Positions 6,480 through 14,076 of a stretch of 17,497 bases of DNA are shown here, in pieces. Made by a program: the position numbers and the translations under genes. Under the pieces are notes generated by a model. That model worked only from the letters and a program-made list of their open reading frames with translations. It made no database searches and had not been told where the DNA came from. Source of the stretch: an uncultured Tepidimonas sp. Lineage in GTDB: Bacteria; Pseudomonadota; Gammaproteobacteria; Burkholderiales; Burkholderiaceae_C. Position 1 is the stretch's first letter; each line of letters begins with the position of its first letter. The stretch is taken from positions 1 to 17,497 of the forward strand of contig CALEDU010000231.1 in the NCBI GenBank assembly GCA_937949455.1, written 5' to 3'.

Positions 6480-7784
6480 ATGAAGTTCGCCTTCAAGACT
6501 CTCGCGGTGGCCGCCATGGTTGGCCTGGCGCTGACCAGCGTGGCGCAAGCGCAGAGTGCGCGCCAGGCCAAGCGTGAGCAGGCCTCCGCCGCGGCGAACG
6601 CCCCGCTGGCGGGGCAGACCGTCAAAATCGCCTGGATCGACCCACTGTCGGGCTTGATGGCCCCAGTGGGATCCAACCAGGTCAAGAGCTTTCAGTTTTT
6701 CGCCGAAAAGTTCAGCGGCCCCAACAAGTACAACCCCGCTGGGGTCAAGTGGGAGGTGGTGGCGTTCGACAACAAACTCAGCCCCGCCGAGACCCTGACG
6801 GCGCTGCAGTCCGCCATCGACCAGGGCATCCGCTACATCACGCAGGGCAATGGCTCGTCGGTGGCCGGTGCGCTGATCGAAGCGGTGGCACGGCACAACG
6901 CGCGCAATCCAGGCAAAGAGGTCGTCTTCCTCAACCACTCGGCGGTCGATCCGGACTTCACCAACAGCAAGTGCAACTATTGGCATTTCCGCTTCGACGC
7001 CGATACCTCGATGAAGATGGAGGCGCTGACCACCTTCATGAAGGATCAATCCGACATCAAGAAGGTTTATTTGCTGAACCAAAATTATTCGCACGGTCAC
7101 CAGGTGGCGAAATACGCCAAGGAGCTGCTGGCCCGCAAACGACCGGATGTCCAAATTGTCGGCGAGGATTTGCACCCGCTGGCACAGGTGCGCGACTTTG
7201 CGCCCTATATTGCCAAGATCAAGGCATCCGGTGCGGATGCGGTCGTCACGGGCAACTGGGGCTCCGACCTGGCGCTGCTGGTCAAAGCCGCTGTCGAAGG
7301 GGGATACACCGGTAAGTTCTATACCTATTACGCCGGTGTGACCGGAACGCCGACGGCCCTGGGGGGTCAGGCCGAAGGCAAGGTTTACCAGGTGTCGTAC
7401 AACCACTATCACATGGGCGGGGATATTCAGAAGTGGCAGGAGGAATTTCAAAAGAAATTCAATGCCGATTTCTATACCGGCTCGGTGATCCACATCTACC
7501 GCGCGCTGAGCGAAGCCATGGCCAAAGCCAAGTCCACTGATCCGGTCATGGTGGCGAAGGAACTCGAAGGATTGAAATTCACCAGCTACAACGGCGAGGT
7601 GGAGATGCGCAAGACAGACCACCAATTGCAGCAACCCCTCTATATCACCCGTTGGCAGAAGCTGGATGGCAAGAATCTGACCTACAGTGTCGAGAACACG
7701 GGGATGACCCTAGCCCTGGTCAAAGAGTTTCCAGCCTACGTGTCCAGTACGCCCACCAGTTGCGCCATGCAGCGGCCCAACTGA
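6480..7784 (+). CDS. HAAT-family ABC transporter periplasmic substrate-binding protein
   Basis: This 434-residue protein is the LivK-like (Peripla_BP_6 fold) receptor of the importer encoded next. The signal peptide MKFAFKTLAVAAMVGLALTSVAQA has likely cleavage before Gln25. A charged Ala-rich linker follows to about residue 45, then the first lobe (TVKIAWIDPLSG) and the usual alternating lobes, with GADAVVTGNWGSDLALLVKAA near residue 250. AAAGGAGAC lies 8 bases before this ATG; an ATG six codons upstream overlaps that ribosome site and is disfavoured. The ligand cannot be read from sequence. Branched-chain amino acids are the family default, but the acyl-CoA synthetase upstream and beta-oxidation genes downstream suggest a carboxylic or fatty acid (inference). 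Cysteines at about residues 168 and 430 could be oxidised in the periplasm. Confidence 0.92.
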   Translation: MKFAFKTLAVAAMVGLALTSVAQAQSARQAKREQASAAANAPLAGQTVKIAWIDPLSGLMAPVGSNQVKSFQFFAEKFSGPNKYNPAGVKWEVVAFDNKLSPAETLTALQSAIDQGIRYITQGNGSSVAGALIEAVARHNARNPGKEVVFLNHSAVDPDFTNSKCNYWHFRFDADTSMKMEALTTFMKDQSDIKKVYLLNQNYSHGHQVAKYAKELLARKRPDVQIVGEDLHPLAQVRDFAPYIAKIKASGADAVVTGNWGSDLALLVKAAVEGGYTGKFYTYYAGVTGTPTALGGQAEGKVYQVSYNHYHMGGDIQKWQEEFQKKFNADFYTGSVIHIYRALSEAMAKAKSTDPVMVAKELEGLKFTSYNGEVEMRKTDHQLQQPLYITRWQKLDGKNLTYSVENTGMTLALVKEFPAYVSSTPTSCAMQRPN

Positions 7785-7842
7785 TGCGAATGGGGGGCGG
7801 TTCTCCATTTCGCACGCCAGCCCCCCTCCTTTCTGATCGACG

Positions 7843-7876
7843 ATCCAGGACGCCGAACGGTCGGCCGTTCCTGGAT
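7843..7876 (+). other. Stable hairpin between the binding-protein and permease genes
   Basis: ATCCAGGA-CG-CCGA (7843-7856) pairs with TCGG-CCG-TTCCTGGAT (7861-7876) around an ACGG loop, with two single-base bulges. The rest of the 150-bp gap (7785-7934) shows nothing else I can assign. No T-run follows, so read-through is likely. Such a structure could protect the upstream binding-protein mRNA and raise its level relative to the permeases, as intercistronic hairpins do in other import operons (inference). Confidence 0.6.
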
Positions 7877-7934
7877 GGGGTGGGCTGTTGTCCGCCGTCG
7901 CCCTCCATCGACCCTTTGATGTGACGCCCCTGCC

Positions 7935-8951
7935 ATGGAATTCGTCATCGTCTCGCTGCTCAACGGTGTGAGCTATGGGCTGCTGTTGTTCATGCTCAGT
8001 TCTGGACTGACCCTCATTTTCTCCATGATGGGGGTGCTCAATTTTGCCCATGCGAGCTTTTACATGCTTGGGGCGTATTTCGGCTACGCCTTGTCCGGTG
8101 TCCTGGGTTTCTGGCCGGCGCTGCTGATCAGCCCCGTCCTGGTCGGGGTGGCCGGGGCGCTGTTCGAGAAGTACAGCCTGCGCAAGGTGCACAAATTTGG
8201 CCATGTGCCAGAGCTGCTGATCACCTTTGGCCTGTCGTATGTGGTGCTGGAGCTGGTTCAGCTCGTCTGGGGCCGCACGGCAGTCAACTTCCGCCCGCCA
8301 GAGCTCCTTCAGGGGCCAGCCTTCACCCTCATCCACACCGCGCAGGACACGATGGCTTTCACCTGGGGGCGCGCGGCGGCGGATCTGTGCCAAGGCGCGG
8401 TGTGCACGCCGTTCCCGGCCACGCGGGCTTTCATGATGCTGGTGGCGGTGGGGATGCTGGTTGGCTTGTGGCTGCTCATCACCCGCACCCGTGTGGGGCT
8501 GGTCATCCAAGCGGCGCTGAGTCACCCGCACATGGTGGAGGCGCTGGGGCACAACGTGCCGCGCGTGTTCATGATGGTGTTCGGGGCCGGCACGGGGCTG
8601 GCGGGTCTGGCCGGCGTGATCGGTGGCAGCACCTTCGTGACGGAGCCGGCCATGGCGGCGACGCTGGGTTCGCTGGTGTTTGCGGTGGTGGTGATTGGCG
8701 GTCTGGGGTCGTTGCCTGGGGCCTTTCTCGCGTCGCTGCTGATTGGCGTGATCCAGACCTTCGCAGTGGCGATGGACCACTCGATCGGGTCGCTGCTGGA
8801 GGGACTGGGCCTGGCCCTGTCGGAGTCGATGCGCAACCAGGATTTCCTGCGTCTGACGCTGTCGCAGGTGGCGCCGGTGCTGCCCTACCTGTTCCTCGTG
8901 CTGATTCTGATCTTCCGCCCCAAGGGGTTGCTGGGCACGCGCGACCACTGA
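7935..8951 (+). CDS. HAAT-family ABC transporter permease, LivH type
   Basis: This 338-residue inner-membrane permease begins MEFVIVSLLNGVSYGLLLFMLSSGLTLIFSMMGVLNFAHASFYMLGAY, the diagnostic first two helices of LivH. Seven to nine membrane helices are expected. The cytoplasmic coupling loop is RTRVGLVIQAALSHPHMVEALGHNV (about 184-208), which should contact an ATPase subunit. A hydrophilic segment at about residues 115-163 is longer than I expect in LivH proteins and holds two cysteines (152 and 157). The terminal FRPKGLLG motif is typical. No good Shine-Dalgarno sequence precedes the ATG, so expression may be low relative to the binding protein. The next permease starts about 20 bases downstream. 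Confidence 0.92.
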   Translation: MEFVIVSLLNGVSYGLLLFMLSSGLTLIFSMMGVLNFAHASFYMLGAYFGYALSGVLGFWPALLISPVLVGVAGALFEKYSLRKVHKFGHVPELLITFGLSYVVLELVQLVWGRTAVNFRPPELLQGPAFTLIHTAQDTMAFTWGRAAADLCQGAVCTPFPATRAFMMLVAVGMLVGLWLLITRTRVGLVIQAALSHPHMVEALGHNVPRVFMMVFGAGTGLAGLAGVIGGSTFVTEPAMAATLGSLVFAVVVIGGLGSLPGAFLASLLIGVIQTFAVAMDHSIGSLLEGLGLALSESMRNQDFLRLTLSQVAPVLPYLFLVLILIFRPKGLLGTRDH

Positions 8952-8971
8952 CCCCCTGTGAGATGAGAACC

Positions 8972-10264
8972 ATGAGCAAGGCTTATTACCAGTTCAAGCC
9001 CTACAACGTCGGGCGCTGGATCATCTGGACCCTGTTTGCGCTGGTGCTGCTGCTGGCGCCGCAGGTGTTTACCAGCAACCTGTCGATCAGCATGTTGGCG
9101 CAGATGGGCATCGCCATCATCGCCTGTCTGTCGTACAACCTGCTGCTGGGCCAGGGTGGCATGCTCAGCTTCGGCCACGCGGTCTACAGCGGCTTGGGCG
9201 CTTACGTGGCCATCCACACGCTGCTCAAGGTGTCCGCAGGGGAAATGGCGGTGCCGGTGTCGCTGATACCGCTGATCGGGGGCGTGGCGGGCCTTTTCTT
9301 CGCCATGCTTTTTGGCTACGTCACCACCAAAAAGTCGGGCACCCCTTTTGCCATGATCACGCTCGGTGTGGGCGAGCTGGTGTTCGCGCTGTCGTTGATG
9401 TTTTCGGATTTCTTCGGAGGCGAGGCGGGCATCAGCGCCAACCGCGTGGTCGGCGACCCGGTGCTTGGCATCACCTTCGGCCCAGCTGTGCAGGTGTACT
9501 ACCTGATCGCCATCTACACCTTCGTGTGCGTGGCGGCCATGTACGCCTTTACCCGCACACCGCTCGGGCGCATCCTGAATGCCGTGCGCGACAACCCGGA
9601 ACGGGTGGAGTTTATCGGCTACAACACCCAGGTCGTGCGCTACCTGGCGTTCATGATTGCCGGATTCTTTGCCGGCATCGCGGGCGGCTTGGGTGCGATC
9701 CAGTTCGAGATCGTCACGGCCGAGGTGGTGGGGCCGCTGCGCTCTGGCACCTATCTGCTGTTCACCTTCCTGGGCGGGGCGACGTTTTTCTTCGGCCCCA
9801 TCATCGGTGGCGTGCTGATGGTGCTGGCGCTGGTGCTGCTGTCGGAGCTGACGAAGGCGTGGCTGCTGTATTTAGGGCTGGTATTCCTGTTCATGGTGAT
9901 GTATGCGCCGGGTGGCATCGCCAGCTTGATCATGATGAACCTGCGGGTGGCGGCGTTTGGTCGGCTGCGCGAGCTGTGGGTCAGCTACCTGGCCCTGGCC
10001 GTGACGGGGCTGGTGGCCCTGCTGGGGGCGGGCGGTGTGATCGAGATGGTGTATCACCTGCAGCTCAATGCGGCGATCGGCCCCCAGGTGCAGTACCTGG
10101 GGGCAACACTCGACACGCGCGCGGCCGAGAGTTGGTTCGGTTCGGTGTTTGTGATGTTGACTGGCATCGGCCTGTTCGAGGTGGCGCGCTGGCGCTTTCG
10201 CGAACACTGGAGCGAGATCCAGATCGACATCGAAAAGGAAATCAAACGGCGGGAGATGGCCTGA
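8972..10264 (+). CDS. HAAT-family ABC transporter permease, LivM type, with C-terminal extension
   Basis: This 430-residue permease has the LivM core: LSYNLLLGQGGMLSFGHAVYSGLGAY (53-78), a FAMITLGVGELVFAL segment (126-140), and the coupling loop GRILNAVRDNPERVEFIGYN (199-218). The usual terminal YAPGGIASL motif (311-319) is not the end. About 105 more residues follow, with two further predicted membrane helices (about 336-360 and 388-405) and a charged tail, IDIEKEIKRREMA. The extension is probably a subfamily trait of these importers rather than a fusion. The start could also be ATG 8963, three codons upstream; neither has a strong ribosome site. It lies about 20 bases after the LivH-type gene and one base before the ATPase gene, so it is clearly within one operon. 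Confidence 0.92.
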   Translation: MSKAYYQFKPYNVGRWIIWTLFALVLLLAPQVFTSNLSISMLAQMGIAIIACLSYNLLLGQGGMLSFGHAVYSGLGAYVAIHTLLKVSAGEMAVPVSLIPLIGGVAGLFFAMLFGYVTTKKSGTPFAMITLGVGELVFALSLMFSDFFGGEAGISANRVVGDPVLGITFGPAVQVYYLIAIYTFVCVAAMYAFTRTPLGRILNAVRDNPERVEFIGYNTQVVRYLAFMIAGFFAGIAGGLGAIQFEIVTAEVVGPLRSGTYLLFTFLGGATFFFGPIIGGVLMVLALVLLSELTKAWLLYLGLVFLFMVMYAPGGIASLIMMNLRVAAFGRLRELWVSYLALAVTGLVALLGAGGVIEMVYHLQLNAAIGPQVQYLGATLDTRAAESWFGSVFVMLTGIGLFEVARWRFREHWSEIQIDIEKEIKRREMA

Positions 10265-10265
10265 C

Positions 10266-11072
10266 ATGCACCCCACCCCCAATCCCTTGGACACCCCTGC
10301 GCTGGAGCTGCGCGACGTCTGGAAGCGCTTTGGCAAGACCGAAATCATCCGCGGCGTCAATCTGGCGGTGCGCGCCGGTGAGCGCGTTGCCGTCATAGGA
10401 CCGAACGGTGCCGGCAAGTCCACGCTGTTCAACCTGATCAGCGGACGTTTCGAGCCCTCCAGCGGCCAAATTCTGCTCAATGGCCAGCGCATCGACGGCA
10501 AAAAGCCGTTTCAGATCAATCGAATGGGGCTGAGTCGGAGTTTTCAGGTGACCAACATCTTCCCCAAGTTGAGTGTCTTTGAGAATCTGCGCTGCGCGGT
10601 GTTGTGGAGCCTGGGATACCGTTACACCTTTCTGAAGTTTCTGGCCGACCTGGATGATGCCAACACACGCGTCGAAGAATTGTTGGAGCGCATCGGGCTG
10701 CACAAGCGGCGCGACATTCTGGCGATGAACCTGACCTACGCCGAGCAGCGCGCGCTGGAGATTGGCATCACCATCGCTGGCGGGGCAAACGTGATCCTGC
10801 TTGACGAGCCCACAGCCGGGATGAGCAAGAGCGAGACGAGGCGCTTCATCGAGCTCATCCGCGAGGTGACGGTGGGCAAGACGCTATTGACCGTGGAACA
10901 CGACATGGGTGTCGTCTTCGGCTTGGCCGACCGCATCGCGGTCGTGGTGTATGGCGAGGTGATCGCCTTCGACACGCCCGAGGCGGTCAAAAACAATCCG
11001 CGTGTGCAGGAGGCCTATCTGGGCTCGGTGCTGGCCGAGCAGCAGGCCGCCGAGGCCGCGCACTCGCACTGA
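10266..11072 (+). CDS. HAAT-family ABC transporter ATPase, LivG type
   Basis: This 268-residue nucleotide-binding subunit energises the importer at the inner membrane. Walker A is GPNGAGKST (45-53, Lys51). The Q-loop region is LSRSFQVTNIFPKLSVFENL (89-108). Walker B is VILLDEPTAGM (176-186, Asp180-Glu181), and the switch His is His212 in EHDM. The ABC signature reads LTYAEQR (156-162), so the second, most conserved Gly of LSGGQ (LSYGEQR in many LivG proteins) is Ala159. Its own ATP-binding half is therefore intact, while the half it offers to the partner subunit is altered. One base separates it from the permease gene. The C-terminal tail, EQQAAEAAHSH, is a variable extension. Confidence 0.93.
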   Translation: MHPTPNPLDTPALELRDVWKRFGKTEIIRGVNLAVRAGERVAVIGPNGAGKSTLFNLISGRFEPSSGQILLNGQRIDGKKPFQINRMGLSRSFQVTNIFPKLSVFENLRCAVLWSLGYRYTFLKFLADLDDANTRVEELLERIGLHKRRDILAMNLTYAEQRALEIGITIAGGANVILLDEPTAGMSKSETRRFIELIREVTVGKTLLTVEHDMGVVFGLADRIAVVVYGEVIAFDTPEAVKNNPRVQEAYLGSVLAEQQAAEAAHSH

Positions 11073-11096
11073 GCCGCGGCGCGACACCGCCACCCT

Positions 11097-11807
11097 ATGG
11101 GCTCTACCATGCTCGAAATCGATAATCTCCATGCCTTCTACGGCAAGAGCCATGTGCTGCACGGTGTGCATTTCAAGGTGGCACCTGGCGAGATCGTGGC
11201 GCTGCTGGGGCGCAACGGCTCGGGCCGCTCGACCACGGCCAAGGCCATCATGGGTCTGGTGGACGCCGAGGGCGACATCCGCTGGAGGGGTCAGCGCATC
11301 ACCGGCCTCAAACCGTACGAAGTGGCTCACCTAGGCATTGGCTACGTGCCCGAGAGCCGCGACATCTTCCCCAAACTGACCGTGCACCAAAACCTGATAC
11401 TCGGGCAGAAGCGCGCGGGCAAGGGCGGGCGCTGGAGCTTCGACGACATGTACGCGATGTTTCCGCGCCTGAAGGAGCGCCAGCACACCGAGGCGGGGGT
11501 CATGTCCGGCGGCGAGCAGCAGATGCTCACCCTCTGCCGCACGCTGATGGGGGATCCGGATCTCATCATCATCGACGAGCCCACCGAGGGGCTGGCACCC
11601 AAGATCGTCGAACTGGTTGCGCAGTACTTGCGCACGCTCAAGGCCAAGGGGGTCTCGGTGCTGCTGATCGAGCAGAAGTTGACGATTGCCTTGCAGATTT
11701 CGGACCGTGCGCTGGTCATGGGGCACGGCAGCATCGTCTTCGACGGCACGCCAGAAGAGCTCAAGGCCAACCCCTATGTGCGCAAGGAGTGGCTGGAGGT
11801 GGGCTGA
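11097..11807 (+). CDS. HAAT-family ABC transporter ATPase, LivF type, with Arg in Walker A
   Basis: This 236-residue protein is the second nucleotide-binding subunit. Its Walker A motif is GRNGSGRST (38-46). Arg44 occupies the place of the invariant P-loop Lys, and the codon there is CGC. Other motifs are intact: the Q-loop region GIGYVPESRDIFPKLTVHQNL (80-100), signature MSGGEQQ (136-142) and Walker B LIIIDEPTEGL (156-166, Asp160-Glu161). Gln193 in LIEQ replaces the switch His, a change common in LivF proteins. It therefore supplies a normal signature to LivG but a degenerate ATP pocket of its own. The start could be ATG 11109 (MLEIDNLHAFYGK), which aligns better with typical LivF N termini; neither start has a clear ribosome site. 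A hairpin follows the stop. Confidence 0.92.
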   Translation: MGSTMLEIDNLHAFYGKSHVLHGVHFKVAPGEIVALLGRNGSGRSTTAKAIMGLVDAEGDIRWRGQRITGLKPYEVAHLGIGYVPESRDIFPKLTVHQNLILGQKRAGKGGRWSFDDMYAMFPRLKERQHTEAGVMSGGEQQMLTLCRTLMGDPDLIIIDEPTEGLAPKIVELVAQYLRTLKAKGVSVLLIEQKLTIALQISDRALVMGHGSIVFDGTPEELKANPYVRKEWLEVG

Positions 11808-11829
11808 GCCCACAGTCAGCAGACAAACG

Positions 11830-11850
11830 CGCGACACCCGGCGGTGCGCG
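11830..11850 (+). terminator. Possible terminator-like hairpin after the LivF-type gene
   Basis: CGCG-A-CACC (11830-11838) pairs with GGTG-CGCG (11843-11850) around a CGGC tetraloop, with one bulged A. No T-run follows. It lies 23 bases after the LivF-type stop and upstream of the fadB-type control elements, so it may partly separate the transporter and beta-oxidation units. Confidence 0.35.
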
Positions 11851-11867
11851 GCGGCCCACAGTCGGCC

Positions 11868-11873
11868 TAGAAT
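11868..11873 (+). promoter_or_regulatory. Possible -10 element TAGAAT for the fadB-type gene
   Basis: TAGAAT matches the sigma-70 -10 consensus at five of six positions. A start point would fall about 11880, at the left edge of the 26-bp palindrome, and no good -35 box lies 16-18 bases upstream. This is a visual assignment only. Confidence 0.3.
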
Positions 11874-11878
11874 TTCCG

Positions 11879-11904
11879 CAAAATCGAACGATCGTTCAAT
11901 TTTG
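11879..11904. promoter_or_regulatory. 26-bp near-perfect palindrome, candidate TetR-family operator
   Basis: The perfect 12-bp core GAACGATCGTTC (11886-11897) is flanked by CAAAAT (11879-11884) and ATTTTG (11899-11904), which are also complementary. Only the C/A pair at 11885/11898 breaks the symmetry. The size and core are typical of TetR-family operators. It ends 26 bases before the ATG, with the ribosome site GAGGAGG (11920-11926) between. A repressor of fatty-acid degradation is the obvious candidate; none is encoded in the window. Confidence 0.7.
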
Positions 11905-11930
11905 TCCGTCATCGCTTTCGAGGAGGCACC

Positions 11931-14048
11931 ATGACCGCTCATTACCAAGTCCACGGCGACGTGGCCGTTATCACCCTGGACAACCCACCCGTCAACGGGC
12001 TGGGCTTGTCCACCCGCCAGGCCATCGCTCAAGGGCTGGACCGTGCCAACGAGGACTCCACCGTGCGCGCCATTGTGCTGACTGGGGCCGGCAAGGCCTT
12101 CTCAGGCGGGGCGGACATCAAAGAGTTCGGCTCGCCCAAGGCCTACCAGGACCCGAATCTGCTGAGCCTGATCCTGGCGCTGGAGCATTCGGCCAAGCCG
12201 GTTGTGGCAGCCATCCACAGCGTCTGTATGGGTGGAGGGCTGGAGCTGGCGCTGGGCGCGCACTATCGCATTGCCGCGCCCGGCACCAAGGTGGCGCTGC
12301 CGGAGGTGAAGCTCGGCCTGATCCCCGGCGCGGGTGGTACGCAGCGCCTGCCGCGCGTCATTGGGGTGGAGGCCGCGCTCAATATGATCGTCAGCGGCGA
12401 GCCCGTAGCGAGCGAACTGCTGGCGAGCCTGCCGGGACAGAAGCTGTTCGACCGCATGGCGACCTCGGCGGCGTCGCTGCTGGATGAGGCGCTGGCCTTG
12501 GCGCGCGAGGTGGCCGCGCAGCATGCCACGGGCGCGCCGCTGCCGCTGGTGCGCCACCTGCCGTGTCGTCACCCGCAGGGTGATGCGTACTTTCAGTTCG
12601 CGCGCAACATGGTCGGCGCGCAGGCCAAGCACTACCCGGCACCGCTCAAGTGCATCGACGCCGTGCAGGCGGCCACGACCCAGCGGTTCGACGATGGGCT
12701 GGCGCATGAGCGCGAGATCTTCGTCAACCTGATGAACACCCCGGTGAGCATGGCGCTGCGCTATCTGTTCGTGGCCGAGCGTGCCGCCAGCAAGATCGCC
12801 GATGTGCCCGAGGACACGCCGCAGCGCGAAATCCGCCAGGTCGCCGTGATCGGGGCGGGCACCATGGGCAGCGGTATTTCGATCAACTTCCTGAACATCG
12901 GACTGCCAGTGACGATTCTGGAGACCAAACCAGAGGCGCTCGACCGCGGCGTGGCCCATATCCGTTCGGTGTACGAAGGGCAGGTCAAGAAGGGCAAGCT
13001 CAAGCCCGAGCAGGTCGAGCAGCGCCTGGGCCTGCTGCGCACGACGCTGTCGTACGACGACATCCGTGATGCCGACATCGTCATCGAGGCGGTGTTCGAG
13101 GACCTGGAGGTCAAACGCCAGGTGTTCGAGCGGCTCGACGCCGTGATGAAGCCGGGCGCGATCCTGGCCACCAACACCTCGACGTTGGACGTCAACAAGA
13201 TTGCCGCCTTCACCAAACGGCCGCAGGATGTGATCGGCACACATTTCTTCAGCCCCGCCAACGTCATGAAGCTGCTGGAGGTGGTGCGTGGGGCCGCCAC
13301 CGCGAAGGATGTGCTGGCCACCGTCATGGCCCTGGGCAAGAAGATCAAAAAGACCTGTGTCGTCAGCGGCGTGTGCGATGGCTTCATCGGCAACCGGATG
13401 ATCGAGCAGTACAGCCGCCAGGCCGGCTTTTTGCTGGAGGAGGGCTGCACGCCCGAGCAGGTGGACCGCGCGATCGAGAAGTTTGGCTTTGCGATGGGGC
13501 CATTCCGCATGGGTGACCTGGCCGGCAACGACGTGGGCTGGTACATCCGGAAACGCCGCTATGTGGAAAAACCCCATTTGCGCTACTCGCCCATCGCCGA
13601 TCGCCTGTGCGAGATGGGGCGCTTTGGCCAAAAGACGGGCGCGGGCTGGTATGACTACCAGCCGGGCAAGCGCGATGCCATTCCCAGCCCGGTCGTCAAC
13701 CAGATGATCGAGGATTACCGCAAGGAGCGGGGCATCACCCCGCGCAAGATCAGCGACGAGGAGATCGTGCAGCGGCTGGTGTTCGCGCTGGTCAACGAGG
13801 GCGCGCACATCCTGGAGGAAAAAATCGCCGCGCGCGCCAGCGACATCGACATGGTGTACCTGACCGGCTACGGTTTTCCGGCCTGGCGCGGCGGGCCGAT
13901 GCACTACGCCGAGCAGTTTGGCCTGTTCAACGTGGTGCAGGCGATGAAGCGTTTTGCCAAGAACCCGCACGACGATGCCGCTTTCTGGCAGCCCGCGCCG
14001 TTGATCGCCCGCTTGGTTGCCGAAGGCAAGGGTTTTGCCGCCGCCTGA
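11931..14048 (+). CDS. Bifunctional enoyl-CoA hydratase / 3-hydroxyacyl-CoA dehydrogenase (FadB/FadJ type)
   Basis: This 705-residue enzyme carries out beta-oxidation steps two and three. The N-terminal crotonase domain (about 1-190) shows the oxyanion motif [11 protein letters not shown] (about 59-69) and both catalytic glutamates, in [10 protein letters not shown] and [20 protein letters not shown]. The NAD-binding domain begins [14 protein letters not shown] at about 303. The catalytic His-Glu pair is in [17 protein letters not shown] at about 436-452. The C-terminal 3HCDH domains contain GFIGNRM, and a late [14 protein letters not shown] motif. Length is normal for the family. GAGGAGG lies 4 bases before the ATG. 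It starts a tight run with the thiolase (28-bp gap) and acyl-CoA dehydrogenase, and its control region holds a strong palindrome. FadJ- versus FadB-type assignment is not certain, so I give no symbol. Confidence 0.95.
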   Translation: MTAHYQVHGDVAVITLDNPPVNGLGLSTRQAIAQGLDRANEDSTVRAIVLTGAGKAFSGGADIKEFGSPKAYQDPNLLSLILALEHSAKPVVAAIHSVCMGGGLELALGAHYRIAAPGTKVALPEVKLGLIPGAGGTQRLPRVIGVEAALNMIVSGEPVASELLASLPGQKLFDRMATSAASLLDEALALAREVAAQHATGAPLPLVRHLPCRHPQGDAYFQFARNMVGAQAKHYPAPLKCIDAVQAATTQRFDDGLAHEREIFVNLMNTPVSMALRYLFVAERAASKIADVPEDTPQREIRQVAVIGAGTMGSGISINFLNIGLPVTILETKPEALDRGVAHIRSVYEGQVKKGKLKPEQVEQRLGLLRTTLSYDDIRDADIVIEAVFEDLEVKRQVFERLDAVMKPGAILATNTSTLDVNKIAAFTKRPQDVIGTHFFSPANVMKLLEVVRGAATAKDVLATVMALGKKIKKTCVVSGVCDGFIGNRMIEQYSRQAGFLLEEGCTPEQVDRAIEKFGFAMGPFRMGDLAGNDVGWYIRKRRYVEKPHLRYSPIADRLCEMGRFGQKTGAGWYDYQPGKRDAIPSPVVNQMIEDYRKERGITPRKISDEEIVQRLVFALVNEGAHILEEKIAARASDIDMVYLTGYGFPAWRGGPMHYAEQFGLFNVVQAMKRFAKNPHDDAAFWQPAPLIARLVAEGKGFAAA

Positions 14049-14076
14049 GACCCGCCGCATTTCCGGAGAATTGAAA

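Noticed and set aside
8387..8971. A long N-terminal extension of the LivM-type permease reading back into the LivH-type gene
   Set aside because: The extension overlaps the LivH coding region out of frame and is Gly/Ala/Arg-rich noise. LivM homology starts at the ATG near 8972.
11097..11807. Inactivation (pseudogene) of the LivF-type ATPase because of the Walker A Lys-to-Arg change
   Set aside because: The frame is intact and all other motifs are conserved. The matching change in the partner's signature points to a functional degenerate site rather than decay.
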